Positions 28,120-36,307 are shown, numbered from the stretch's first letter. The stretch: DNA of 41,689 nucleotides from Pseudomonadota bacterium (GCA_025357635.1 JANXOV010000130.1:1-41689), one strand, 5' to 3'. Made by a program: numbers and translations. The notes: generated by a model from the sequence alone, not told the origin.

Positions 28120-28683
28120 ATGCAATTGCCGAACTTTCTGGACGATGCTGCGCTGAATGAGCTGCGCTCTGAGATGGGCACCAAGGAACTGGGCACCTTC
28201 CGGCTGTCGGTGAACGCGTATCGCTTCACCGTGCGCGAACTGGAGCAGCTGATCGTCGATGGCATCGACATCAAGTATCTGGATGAAGTGCGGGCGCTGC
28301 CCGACGGAACGCTGGGGTACAAGGATCGCCGAGTGCTGCTGTACGCGCGCGAGGTGACGCCGGTCGCCGGCGGCGCAGCCCCGCCCGCTTATCATGTGTC
28401 AAATTGCGCGGCGGTGCGCCGCATGCGCGAGCAGATCGGGTTTGCGCGCCACGCGGTTTGCGCTCGCGAGGACGGCAATTTTCAGGTCACGGCCGCCAAC
28501 GGCACACAGACTCAGGTCTTCCTGCAACGGCTGCCTGTCTGCGAACACTGTCTGGCGGAGTTGGGATTTGATAACTCGCCCGCAGCCTTCGCGGTGCCGC
28601 ACTTCTTCGAAAAATACCGGCGAAACCTGCTCATCGACAATCAGGAGCCGGGTGAGACTACGGGCCGGTTTGCGGCGCGCTAA
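28120..28683 (+). CDS. putative zinc-ribbon protein of the ZorAB-like operon, unknown function
   Basis: This 187-residue cytoplasmic protein has no signal or membrane segment. The N-terminal half is helical, with VNAYRFTVRELEQLIVDGID. The second half has His92-X3-Cys96 and Cys141-X2-Cys144 (VCEHC), probably a zinc ribbon, with Cys114 between them and a closing FFEKYRRN helix. The spacing reminds me of the N-terminal segment found in some HNH-containing defence proteins, but no HNH or other nuclease motif is present. It matches none of ZorC, ZorD or ZorE. It starts 7 bp after the zorB-like gene and ends 3 bp from the convergent aldolase stop. It may be the effector, adaptor or sensor of the motor; this is inference. 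Confidence 0.7.
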   Translation: MQLPNFLDDAALNELRSEMGTKELGTFRLSVNAYRFTVRELEQLIVDGIDIKYLDEVRALPDGTLGYKDRRVLLYAREVTPVAGGAAPPAYHVSNCAAVRRMREQIGFARHAVCAREDGNFQVTAANGTQTQVFLQRLPVCEHCLAELGFDNSPAAFAVPHFFEKYRRNLLIDNQEPGETTGRFAAR

Positions 28684-28686
28684 GTC

Positions 28687-29730
28687 TCATGCGAGCCGGC
28701 GGGCGGCCGATAGAAAGGCGTCAATCTCCCCATCTCGCGTGGCATAGGAGGTTACCAGACGGATCGCCACATCGTCCTTGCGCGCGCACAGCGGCCAGCG
28801 ATAGAACCCGAACCCGGCCCCTTCCAAAGCTGCGACGAGCTTCTCCGGCATCGCGACGAACACCTCGTTCGCCTGCACCGGATGAACCAGATGCACGCCG
28901 GAAATCTGCCGCAGACCCTGCGCCATGCGTTGCGCGGTCTGATTGGCATTGCGCGCGTTGGCAAGCCATAGATCCTTGTCGAGGTAGGCCAGCAATTGCG
29001 CGCTGAGGAAGCGCAGTTTCGACCACAGATGGCCCGCGCGCTTGCGGCGGCGGTCGAAATCCACGCACTGCTGCGGATTGAAAAAGATCACGGCCTCGGC
29101 GCACAGGGCGCCGTTCTTGGTGGCGCCGAAGGACAACACATCCACACCGCTCTTCCAGGTCGCCTGCGCCGGCGAGCAACCCAGGTGCACCAGTGCATTG
29201 GCAAAGCGCGCGCCGTCCATGTGCACTTGAAGGTGATTGGCCCGTGCGACTTCCGCGATCGCTGCGACCTGTGCGTTGTCGTACACGGTGCCCCATTCGG
29301 TGGCCTGCGTGATGCTGATGGCGCCGGGCATGACGTGATGCACGCCCATTTCATTGGCGAAGGCGATGGCCGATGCGATCTGGCCGGCGCTGATCCTGCC
29401 GTCCGCCGCAGGCAGGCCGATGAGCTTGGCGCCGCCAGTGAAGAACTCGGGCGCACCGCATTCGTCCGTGACGATATGCGCGGCCTCGTGACAATAAATG
29501 GCGCCGTACGGAGGGGCCAGCTGCGACAGGGCCAATGCATTGGCAGCCGTCCCGGTGGCCACGGGAAAAATGACCAGATCGGTTTCAAACACCTCTTTGG
29601 CGACCTGCGTCAACCGCTGTGTCAGCGGATCCCCGCCATAGGAGGCAAGCGAATCCACGTTGGCCGCGGCGATCGCGGCCATGATGGATTCGCAGACAGG
29701 GGTTACATTGTCGCTGGTGAAGTTACTCAA
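28687..29730 (-). CDS. ltaE: threonine-aldolase-family PLP enzyme, probable 3-hydroxy-trimethyllysine aldolase
   Basis: This 347-residue fold-type I PLP enzyme is of the low-specificity L-threonine aldolase family. It has NFTSDNVTPV at the start, ASYGGDPLTQRL, HMDGARFAN (PLP-contacting Asp172) and SFGATKNGA with the Schiff-base Lys205. The TTG start at 29730 overlaps the TGA of the dioxygenase gene (TTGA) and gives the normal family N-terminus. The family cleaves beta-hydroxy-alpha-amino acids to glycine and an aldehyde. Coupling to a trimethyllysine dioxygenase suggests the true substrate is 3-hydroxy-trimethyllysine, giving glycine and trimethylaminobutyraldehyde; the fungal enzyme for this step belongs to the same family. 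Plain threonine cleavage remains the alternative. Confidence 0.85.
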   Translation of the reverse strand: MSNFTSDNVTPVCESIMAAIAAANVDSLASYGGDPLTQRLTQVAKEVFETDLVIFPVATGTAANALALSQLAPPYGAIYCHEAAHIVTDECGAPEFFTGGAKLIGLPAADGRISAGQIASAIAFANEMGVHHVMPGAISITQATEWGTVYDNAQVAAIAEVARANHLQVHMDGARFANALVHLGCSPAQATWKSGVDVLSFGATKNGALCAEAVIFFNPQQCVDFDRRRKRAGHLWSKLRFLSAQLLAYLDKDLWLANARNANQTAQRMAQGLRQISGVHLVHPVQANEVFVAMPEKLVAALEGAGFGFYRWPLCARKDDVAIRLVTSYATRDGEIDAFLSAARRLA

Positions 29731-30890
29731 GTCTTTTGTTGGCCCGCTCGCAGCACCCGCAGTTTGCTGTCGAAGTCTTCTTTGTTCAAATACGCGCCGC
29801 ACAGCCAGCGGAATCCCTGGTATGCGCGGCGGCCATGCATCGTGCGCCAATTGTCGAACAGCAGCGCCGTCCCCGGCGCCAGCCGCATCGTGATCTCATA
29901 CGCCGGATCGTTGACGAGCTGATTGAACAGCTTCAGCGCCTTGTAGAAGGCGTTCATCCGCGGTGTCGGCAAACGAAACGGCGCACGGTCGTAGTTATTG
30001 TACGCAATCTGCAGATAATCGCCGTTGTGATCGAGCGCGATGATGGGATGCTCGGCCTTCAAATGAACGCCGTCGCCCAGATACTGCGCCGGCACCTTCA
30101 CAGTGCTCAGCACCTCGAAGGCGATCGGGTCGCTTTTGCGGATCTGATCCGCAACGCGGAACCCATCCACCAGCGTGCTCTCCCCGCCCGTACCGTCGAA
30201 CTTCAGGCAATGGAACATCTGAAAACCCGGCGAGTCGATGCTGTAGGTGCCGTCGGTGTGCGGACCGATGGCCACCGGCGTGTAGGCAGTATCCTTGAAC
30301 GCCAGATTGGCCGTGAAATCCCACATGCCGCCGAAAATAGTCTCGCGCACGTAGCCGACGCGCTTGGCCAGCGCCTGCGTGGCCTCGATGCTGGGCGGCG
30401 TACCGGTCGCCAGCGCGAAGCCGTGCTCCTCGACCAGCGACAACCAGCGCAGCAGGCCCGCATCGTCCGCCATGATCTGCTCATGGCTCATGCTGGGGAA
30501 CTGCTCGCCCATGGAGCCGCGGTCCCACAGGAGGCGGCGCGGCGCCACCTCGCGTCCCTCGGTCTGTGCCACGCTCCAAAGGAACGCGGACGGAAATTCG
30601 CTGCGAACGCCATCGTGCTTCCAGACGATGTGCAGGTTCCGGCTACCATCGGCGATGATTATTTGCGCCGGCATGATGTCGATCGGAATGGAAAATGTGT
30701 CGACCTGCCGCTGCAGCGTGTCCGCATGCAGACTGTGTTTGGCGTGGCAATGATCGCGCAGCCAGAACGGCGCGAAGCGGCTGGAGGCAAGTTTGCCCTT
30801 CCAGGTGACCTCGACTTCGCCGTCGATGAGTCTGGCCGTGTTCAACACAATGTCACCCGTGGGAACGGTATCGGCAACGGGGTTTAGCAT
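29727..30890 (-). CDS. trimethyllysine dioxygenase-like Fe(II)/2-oxoglutarate oxygenase
   Basis: This 387-residue protein has the two-domain layout of trimethyllysine dioxygenase and gamma-butyrobetaine hydroxylase. The N-terminal domain has WLRDHCHAKHS...LQRQVDT, closer to human TMLH (WLRDHC..QRSLDT) than to BBOX. The catalytic barrel has iron ligands His211, Asp213 (PHTDGTY) and His352, and the 2-oxoglutarate Arg361 (WRTMHGRRAYQGFR). GGMWDFT, DTAYT and FHCLKFDGTGG also match TMLH. It would hydroxylate N6-trimethyllysine at C3. CAGGAG sits 7 bp before the ATG at 30890. Its stop overlaps the aldolase start. A neighbouring BBOX or aldehyde dehydrogenase is not present, so a complete carnitine pathway is not shown. 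Confidence 0.82.
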   Translation of the reverse strand: MLNPVADTVPTGDIVLNTARLIDGEVEVTWKGKLASSRFAPFWLRDHCHAKHSLHADTLQRQVDTFSIPIDIMPAQIIIADGSRNLHIVWKHDGVRSEFPSAFLWSVAQTEGREVAPRRLLWDRGSMGEQFPSMSHEQIMADDAGLLRWLSLVEEHGFALATGTPPSIEATQALAKRVGYVRETIFGGMWDFTANLAFKDTAYTPVAIGPHTDGTYSIDSPGFQMFHCLKFDGTGGESTLVDGFRVADQIRKSDPIAFEVLSTVKVPAQYLGDGVHLKAEHPIIALDHNGDYLQIAYNNYDRAPFRLPTPRMNAFYKALKLFNQLVNDPAYEITMRLAPGTALLFDNWRTMHGRRAYQGFRWLCGAYLNKEDFDSKLRVLRAGQQKT

Positions 30891-30922
30891 GGCTTGCTCC
30901 TGCAGAATTTCGCAATTGAACG

Positions 30923-30952
30923 AGTGTACAATAGCGACATTCGCTGCGTCAA
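30923..30952 (-). promoter_or_regulatory. probable promoter of the dioxygenase-aldolase operon
   Basis: Read on the minus strand, TTGACG (30952-30947) and TACACT (30928-30923) are separated by 18 bp and lie 33 bp upstream of the dioxygenase ATG. They are consistent with a sigma-70 promoter. The -35 hexamer overlaps a perfect palindrome (30950-30961), suggesting repressor control. Confidence 0.5.
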
Positions 30953-30961
30953 TCGCGATTG
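30950..30961. promoter_or_regulatory. palindrome CAATCGCGATTG, possible operator
   Basis: This perfect 12-bp palindrome lies in the 121-bp divergent region between the dioxygenase and the secreted hydrolase and covers part of the putative -35 hexamer. No regulator gene is adjacent. Confidence 0.35.
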
Positions 30962-31011
30962 CAGGCCGGCCTCCCAGCGTGCCTAATGTCCCCCTGTTTC
31001 CATCTGCCTGA

Positions 31012-32994
31012 ATGAGGCCCGGCTTGCAACGAGCAACGCTGACCGTTTTTCTGATCTTGCTTGCGCTGGCCGTGCCGGCTGGCCGCGCCAGTACCACGCC
31101 GGACTCCCTGACAGTGGGCGCGCTGCGGTTGCAGCCCTGCGCGCGGGCGTATTGCGGCCAGTTGTTGCGGCCGCTGGAACCCGGCGATCCGATGGGGCGT
31201 CAGATCCGGATTCACTTCGAATACTACCCCCATACGGCAGCAGGTCCCGCAACGGGCACCCTGGTCGCCACCGAAGGCGGGCCAGGGTATCCGGCCACCC
31301 TGTCCCGCGAGGACTACCTCGCGCTGTACCGGCCGCTGCTGGATCACCGCGACCTGCTGCTGATGGACAACCGTGGCACCGGCCAGTCCGCTGCGATCAA
31401 CTGCCCGGCCTTGCAACAGGCCTCGCAGCTGACGAGGGCGTTGATTGGCGAGTGCGGCCGCGCATTAGGCGCCTCCGCCGCGCTGTACAGCACCGGATTC
31501 GCCGCCGATGACCTGGCTGCCATTCTGGATGCCATGCAAATCGGGCAAATCGATCTGTATGGCGATTCTTATGGCACCTACTTTGCGCAAGTGTTCGCGC
31601 TGCGTCATGGCGCCCGCCTGCGCTCGATCATTCTGGATGGCGCCTATCCGCTGCAGGGCCCGGACTATGCCTGGTATCCGAACTATGCGCCAGCGATGCG
31701 CGACAAGTTCAATCTGTCGTGCGCGCGCTCCGCGCACTGCGCACGCGTTCCGGGCGACTCAATGCAGCACATCCTGCCGGCGCTGCAGCAACTGCGCGCC
31801 AAACCCTTCGCCGCCAGTGCCGTCGATGCGGACGGCAAGACCGTTAAATTCACCGCCGATGCCGCGCGCCTGGCCACGGTGATGTTCAGCGCCGCGCCCG
31901 CGTATTCGAGCCTGCGCGAAACCGACGCCGCGGCCCGCAGCTTCGCGGCGGGCGACGCTCGGCCGCTGCTGCGCCTGATGGCCGAGGCCATCACGAGCGT
32001 GGATTCGCGCGACCCGAGCGCTGATCCGGCGCAATGGAGCTCCGGTCTTGCGGTCGCCGTGATGTGCCAGGACGCGCCGCAGATTGTCGACATGAGCCTG
32101 CCGCCGTCTGCGCGCCGCGCTCAATTCGACCGCGCGCTGGCCGAGCGCGCCCGTTTGCATCCGGATACCTACGCACCCTTCAGCATCTCGGAGTATCGCG
32201 GGCTGCCGCTGGACTACTCCTTCATCGAACAGTGTCTGGAATGGCCGGCATCAGACCCGCGGCATCCCGCTTCGCGTCTTGCCACGGCGGACGCGCGCTA
32301 TCCTGACGTGCCGGCGCTGATCATTTCGGGCGAATACGACAACATGACCTCGGTGGCCGACGGCGCCGCTGCGGCGCGTGTGTTCGCGCGCGGCAGACAA
32401 CTGGTCATCGCCAACAGCTTTCACGTGAACGCATTGCCGCGCGCGCGCTCGGATTGCGCGGCGCAGATTGCACGCCGCTTCATCGCAGACTTGGAAACCG
32501 GCGATACGCGCTGCGCCTCGCAGGTCCCCGACCTGCGGCTGGCGCCGGATTTTGCGCTGAACCTCGCGGCGGTCGAAGCGGCGAAGCCTCTTGCCGGCAA
32601 CCTGGCCGGCGAGGACCAGCTGCGCTGCGTGAGCGCTGCGCTGTGGACGGCGGGCGATGTGCTGGCGCGCGTGCGCAGCAATGGCAGTGGCAGCGGCGCG
32701 GGCCTGCGCGGCGGCCGCTTCAAGATCACCGCGATCGGCGGGTCTGCGCGCGTGGAGCTGGACTCCATCCGCTGGATGCCCGACCTTGCGGTCTCAGGAC
32801 ATCTGGACTGGCATGGCGCGCGCTCCAAGGTCCGCGCTGAACTGCGATGGGAAGGCGCGCAAGGCGCCTCGAAGAGCGTTTGCGGTGGCGCCCGGCTGAT
32901 TGCCGAGTGGCCGCAGGAGGCGGCGAATGCGAGAGCCACGGTCAGCGGCAGCATCGACGGCCAGACCGTTCATGCGGATTTGCCCACGCCCTGA
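31012..32994 (+). CDS. secreted alpha/beta-hydrolase peptidase (TAP/SlpD family)
   Basis: This 660-residue protein has a signal peptide (TVFLILLALAVPAGRA). The alpha/beta-hydrolase domain has EGGPGY (oxyanion loop, residues 88-93), MDNRGTGQS, and the nucleophile elbow GDSYGTY with Ser186. The acid and base of the triad fit SGEYDNMTS and NSFHVNA further on. This is the pattern of the tripeptidyl/prolyl aminopeptidase group (S33). About 130 residues at the C-terminus form an extra beta-rich domain that is probably accessory. It should release short peptides in the periplasm or outside the cell. It diverges from the dioxygenase gene and is followed 51 bp later by an M24 peptidase, a sensible peptide-degrading partner. 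Confidence 0.87.
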   Translation: MRPGLQRATLTVFLILLALAVPAGRASTTPDSLTVGALRLQPCARAYCGQLLRPLEPGDPMGRQIRIHFEYYPHTAAGPATGTLVATEGGPGYPATLSREDYLALYRPLLDHRDLLLMDNRGTGQSAAINCPALQQASQLTRALIGECGRALGASAALYSTGFAADDLAAILDAMQIGQIDLYGDSYGTYFAQVFALRHGARLRSIILDGAYPLQGPDYAWYPNYAPAMRDKFNLSCARSAHCARVPGDSMQHILPALQQLRAKPFAASAVDADGKTVKFTADAARLATVMFSAAPAYSSLRETDAAARSFAAGDARPLLRLMAEAITSVDSRDPSADPAQWSSGLAVAVMCQDAPQIVDMSLPPSARRAQFDRALAERARLHPDTYAPFSISEYRGLPLDYSFIEQCLEWPASDPRHPASRLATADARYPDVPALIISGEYDNMTSVADGAAAARVFARGRQLVIANSFHVNALPRARSDCAAQIARRFIADLETGDTRCASQVPDLRLAPDFALNLAAVEAAKPLAGNLAGEDQLRCVSAALWTAGDVLARVRSNGSGSGAGLRGGRFKITAIGGSARVELDSIRWMPDLAVSGHLDWHGARSKVRAELRWEGAQGASKSVCGGARLIAEWPQEAANARATVSGSIDGQTVHADLPTP

Positions 32995-33045
32995 AGGCGT
33001 GTCACCCTCGTCACCACATTGTCAGATGCAGAAGGACCGATCCAC

Positions 33046-34311
33046 ATGCTCAGTCTCCTGATGGCCAGCGCCGCTCTTGCCGGCGGCTTCACGCACCCTA
33101 CGCCTGCCCCGCCGGCCGATCTCCCCGTCGCGGTCTACCGCGACCGGCGCGCACGCGTCATCAAAGCGCTGGACGGCTGCGTCGGCGTGCTCGCCGCGCA
33201 GGGCGAGGTTTCCGGCATCACCGAGGACTACCGTCAGGACGCGGATTTTCTCTGGCTGACCGGCATCAATGAGCCGCACGCATTCGTGGTGCTGGCGCCC
33301 AAGGCCTCGTACAACAAAGTGACCCTGTTTCTCAAGGCGCGCGATCCGGAAGCCGAGCGCTGGACCGGACCTCGTGACCCGATATCGCCAGAACTGAACG
33401 ACAAATACGGCGTCGACAAGGTGCGGCGCGGATCGCCCGAAGGCACGCTGATGAACGCGGGGCTTGGACACGACTGTGTCGCCATCATTGCGCCGCCCAC
33501 CATGGACAAGGACGAGCGCAACGACGCGGAGCTTGCCTCGCGGCTGGCGCAACGCTTCGGACTGCGTGTCGTTTACAAACGCGGTCTGCTCGCTGAGCTG
33601 CGCGAGGTGCATGACGCGGATGAACTGCAGCGCATGGAGCGCGCCATTGCGATCACGCGGACCGGCCATGAAGCGGTTGCCAGGGCGGCCGTCGCCGGCG
33701 TGTCCGAACGCGACGTGCAAACCCAGCTCGAGTTTGCGTTCTTTGCGGCCGGCGCCACCGGCTTAAGCTATCCGTCCATCGTCGGATCGGGGCCCAACGG
33801 CGCCGTACTGCACTGGGATGACAATTCGCGAATCCTGAAGGATGGCGATCTGGTGGTGGTCGACGCGGCAGCCGACTATGGCCGCTACGCCTCGGACGTG
33901 ACCCGCACCTATCCCGTGTCGGGACATTTCACCGCGGAGCAGGCGAAGGTCTATCGCGCCGTGTATCAGGCTCAAGAAGACATTTTCGCCGCCATCCGCC
34001 CGGGCGTGTCGATGGCGGATCTGCAGCACGTCGCCGAAGAGTCGATGCGGCGGGCCGGATACCTCGCCGATTTCATTCACAGCTTCGGTCATTTCGTGGG
34101 ACTGGACGTTCACGATGCCGGTTTCTACGAAAAGCCGCTTCCCGTGGGCGCCGTATTCACCGTCGAGCCCGGCATTTACCTGCCGGCGCTCGGTTTCGGC
34201 GTACGCATCGAAGATGAAGTGGTCGTGACCAAGGATGGATATCGCCTGCTGACCAGCGCGTTTCCGCGGAAACTGGAAGATGTCGAGGCTTGGGTGGCGA
34301 AGTCGCGGTGA
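33046..34311 (+). CDS. M24 metallopeptidase, Xaa-Pro aminopeptidase type
   Basis: This is a 421-residue protein with a short N-terminal signal-like sequence (MLSLLMASAALAGGF). The aminopeptidase P N-terminal domain (YRQDADFLWLTGINEP) comes first. The pita-bread catalytic domain has all five metal ligands: VDAAADYGRYASDVTRT (two Asp), FGHFVGLDVHD (His), TVEPGIY (Glu) and RIEDEVVV (Glu). It removes an N-terminal residue that precedes proline. The ATG at 33046 is chosen because AGAAGGA stands 9 bp upstream; a TTG 27 bp earlier lacks such a site. It probably shares a transcript with the preceding S33-type peptidase, and both would work on proline-containing peptides in the periplasm. Confidence 0.9.
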   Translation: MLSLLMASAALAGGFTHPTPAPPADLPVAVYRDRRARVIKALDGCVGVLAAQGEVSGITEDYRQDADFLWLTGINEPHAFVVLAPKASYNKVTLFLKARDPEAERWTGPRDPISPELNDKYGVDKVRRGSPEGTLMNAGLGHDCVAIIAPPTMDKDERNDAELASRLAQRFGLRVVYKRGLLAELREVHDADELQRMERAIAITRTGHEAVARAAVAGVSERDVQTQLEFAFFAAGATGLSYPSIVGSGPNGAVLHWDDNSRILKDGDLVVVDAAADYGRYASDVTRTYPVSGHFTAEQAKVYRAVYQAQEDIFAAIRPGVSMADLQHVAEESMRRAGYLADFIHSFGHFVGLDVHDAGFYEKPLPVGAVFTVEPGIYLPALGFGVRIEDEVVVTKDGYRLLTSAFPRKLEDVEAWVAKSR

Positions 34312-34312
34312 G

Positions 34313-34332
34313 GGCGCTCTGCCGAGAGCGCC
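34313..34332 (+). terminator. hairpin after the M24 gene
   Basis: GGCGCTCT and AGAGCGCC form a perfect 8-bp stem around a GCCG loop, starting 2 bp after the M24 stop codon. There is no T-tract, so it may be a weak terminator or an mRNA 3'-end stabiliser. It separates the peptidase unit from the methyltransferase gene. Confidence 0.5.
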
Positions 34333-34466
34333 ATCCGGGTCGCCACGGTCTCGGTTGACGCAAGTGAGCAAGCCTGTGACGCAAAATGACCAGCCATCAC
34401 CGTCCCCAGTGACCATACTGACTGTCAGATAGTCCGATAAGACCGTTCGCACAGGCGGGGAACGCG

Positions 34467-36038
34467 ATGACTGAGCAAGCAGTGGAATTAACCAAAGGCG
34501 TACGCCGCCCCAGCGGCCGCGATGCCAAGCGCGCTGCCCGCGCCGCGCGCGCCGGGTCTTCGATCCCGTATATCACCCGCAAAATTCCGTACTACGAAGT
34601 GCTGAACGAGGACGGCCTGAGCCTGATCGAGCACAACGCCGACACCATATTGGAGGAAATCGGCATCGAGTTTCGTGAGGACCCTGAAGCCTTGTCGGTC
34701 CTCAAAGCAGGCGGGTGCGAGGTGCAGGGCGAACGCGTGCACTTTCCGCGCGGCTTTTGCCGGCAGTTGATCAAGGCGAACGCGCCCAGCGAATTCACCC
34801 AGCATGCGCGCAACCCGGCGCGCAGCGTCCTCATCGGCGGCAAGAACACAGTGTTCGCACCGGCCTATGGCTCCCCTTTCATTCGCAATCTGGATGAAGG
34901 ACGCCGCTATGCGCGCATCGAGGACTTCCGCAATTTCGTGAAGCTCGCCTACAGCGCCACCTCGCTGCACCATTCCGGCGGCACCATCTGCGAACCGGTC
35001 GATCTGCCCGTCAACAAGCGTCACCTCGACATGGTCTACAGCCATATCAAATACAGTGACAAGGCCTTCATGGGGTCGGTGACGCACCCCGACCGTGCCG
35101 CCGATTCGGTCGAGATGGCGAAAATTCTGTTCGGCAAGGACTTCATGGATCCGCTGACCGGACGGCCGAAGACCGTGCTGATCAACCTGATCAACGTCAA
35201 CTCTCCCATGACCTACGATGCGACCATGCTGGGCGCGTTGAAGGTCTACGCGCGCGCCAATCAAGCCTGCATCGTCACTCCGTTCATTTTGGCCGGCGCC
35301 ATGTCGCCGGTGACGGTGGCCGGTACGGCCACGCAGACGCTGGCCGAAGCGCTGGCCGGCATGGCTTTCATTCAAATGCTCAATCCGGGCGCGCCCATGG
35401 TGCTGGGCAGCTTCGCCTCCTCCATTTCCATGCAGTCCGGTGCGCCCACCTTCGGCACGCCGGAGCCGGCACTGGTGCTGTATGCGATGGCCGCGCTGGC
35501 GCGGCGGCTGAACGTGCCCTTTCGCTCCGGCGGCAGCCTGTGCGCCTCGAAGATCGCCGATGCGCAGGCCGCGTACGAATCGGCCAACACCTTGTTGCCG
35601 ACCTGTCTTGCAGGCGTGAACTTCGTGCTGCACACCGCCGGCTGGCTCGAGGGCGGTCTGTCCATGGGGTATGAGAAATTCGTGATGGATGCGGATCAGG
35701 CCGGAATGATGCACACGCTGCTGGCCGGCATCGACTTGAGCGAGAACGGCCAGGCATTGAGCGCCATCCGCGACGTCGGTCCAGGCAAACATTTCCTGGG
35801 CTGCGATCACACGCAGGCCAATTTCGAATCCGCCTTCTACCGCTCCCCGCTGGCGGACAACAACAGCTACGAACAGTGGGAGGCGGATGGCGCCAGCGAC
35901 ATGAACGTGCGCGCCAATCACAACTGGAAGAAGCAGCTCGCTGAATACGTGGAGCCGCCTCTTGATCCGGGCATCGACGAGGCGCTTCTGGCCTTCATGA
36001 AGCAGCGTAAGGACGCGGTGCCAGACTCGATGGTCTGA
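34467..36038 (+). CDS. MttB-family (non-pyrrolysine) trimethylamine/quaternary-amine methyltransferase
   Basis: This 523-residue protein is of the MttB superfamily, recognisable from DTILEEIGIEFREDPEAL, GGTICEPVDLPV, VNVNSP-type INVNSPMTYDATML and GAPMVLGSFASSISMQSG. The frame is open throughout, so there is no in-frame amber codon and no pyrrolysine. Members without pyrrolysine (MtgB, MtpB, MtcB, MtyB) demethylate quaternary amines such as glycine betaine, proline betaine, carnitine or gamma-butyrobetaine onto a corrinoid protein. The convergent operon supplies the corrinoid protein, its reactivase and the methyl-H4folate enzyme. The substrate cannot be read from sequence; the nearby trimethyllysine genes make trimethyllysine or its products good candidates. 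Confidence 0.9.
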   Translation: MTEQAVELTKGVRRPSGRDAKRAARAARAGSSIPYITRKIPYYEVLNEDGLSLIEHNADTILEEIGIEFREDPEALSVLKAGGCEVQGERVHFPRGFCRQLIKANAPSEFTQHARNPARSVLIGGKNTVFAPAYGSPFIRNLDEGRRYARIEDFRNFVKLAYSATSLHHSGGTICEPVDLPVNKRHLDMVYSHIKYSDKAFMGSVTHPDRAADSVEMAKILFGKDFMDPLTGRPKTVLINLINVNSPMTYDATMLGALKVYARANQACIVTPFILAGAMSPVTVAGTATQTLAEALAGMAFIQMLNPGAPMVLGSFASSISMQSGAPTFGTPEPALVLYAMAALARRLNVPFRSGGSLCASKIADAQAAYESANTLLPTCLAGVNFVLHTAGWLEGGLSMGYEKFVMDADQAGMMHTLLAGIDLSENGQALSAIRDVGPGKHFLGCDHTQANFESAFYRSPLADNNSYEQWEADGASDMNVRANHNWKKQLAEYVEPPLDPGIDEALLAFMKQRKDAVPDSMV

Positions 36039-36119
36039 CCTTCAATTCTGGCGCGGCCACGTCTTGCGCTGGTTGCGCCGTTGGTGCCAGGTGATTTTCC
36101 GAGTGTGCGAGTGGGAGAA

Positions 36120-36260
36120 CTTTTGGCGCGTGTAAAGCGCGTCCGGTTTGCCGCGCCGGCGGCGCTGAGTAAAACGTTGGACTCTTGAAGTGACCGAATG
36201 ATGCGCTAGCCGCCGTCCGCGGCAAACCGGTGCCTTTAACGCGCGCCCACGCGCCAAAAG
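36120..36260. repeat. 141-bp imperfect inverted-repeat element between convergent genes
   Basis: CTTTTGGCGCGTG (36120-36132) recurs inverted at 36248-36260 and CCGGTTTGCCGCG (36143-36155) recurs inverted at 36218-36230, with the inner arms extended by CGGCGGC/GCCGCCG. A loop of about 40 bp is in the middle. The paired blocks are separated by unequal spacers (10 and 17 bp). It fills most of the 269-bp gap between the converging mttB-like and reactivase genes. It may be a MITE-like or other dispersed repeat, or a bidirectional terminator without T-tracts. No gene is evident in this gap. Confidence 0.65.
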
Positions 36261-36307
36261 AACTTCGGCTCGCACGCGCGGAAAATCCCTACGCGCTGAA
36301 ACCAGAA

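Noticed and set aside
26190-28683. Calling the operon a complete Zorya type I or II system
   Set aside because: No ZorC, ZorD helicase or ZorE nuclease is encoded next to the ZorAB-like genes; only the motor core resembles Zorya.
34488-35921. Long open frame (477 codons) on the minus strand
   Set aside because: Antisense shadow of the mttB-like gene, with the low-complexity composition expected of such frames.
34467-36038. Possible pyrrolysine-containing MttB
   Set aside because: The frame has no internal TAG codon and no pyl genes are seen, so it is a non-pyrrolysine homologue.
35995-36225. 76-codon frame on the minus strand across the end of the mttB-like gene and the repeat
   Set aside because: It is largely made by the inverted-repeat element and overlaps the mttB-like 3' end; better treated as repeat sequence than as a gene.
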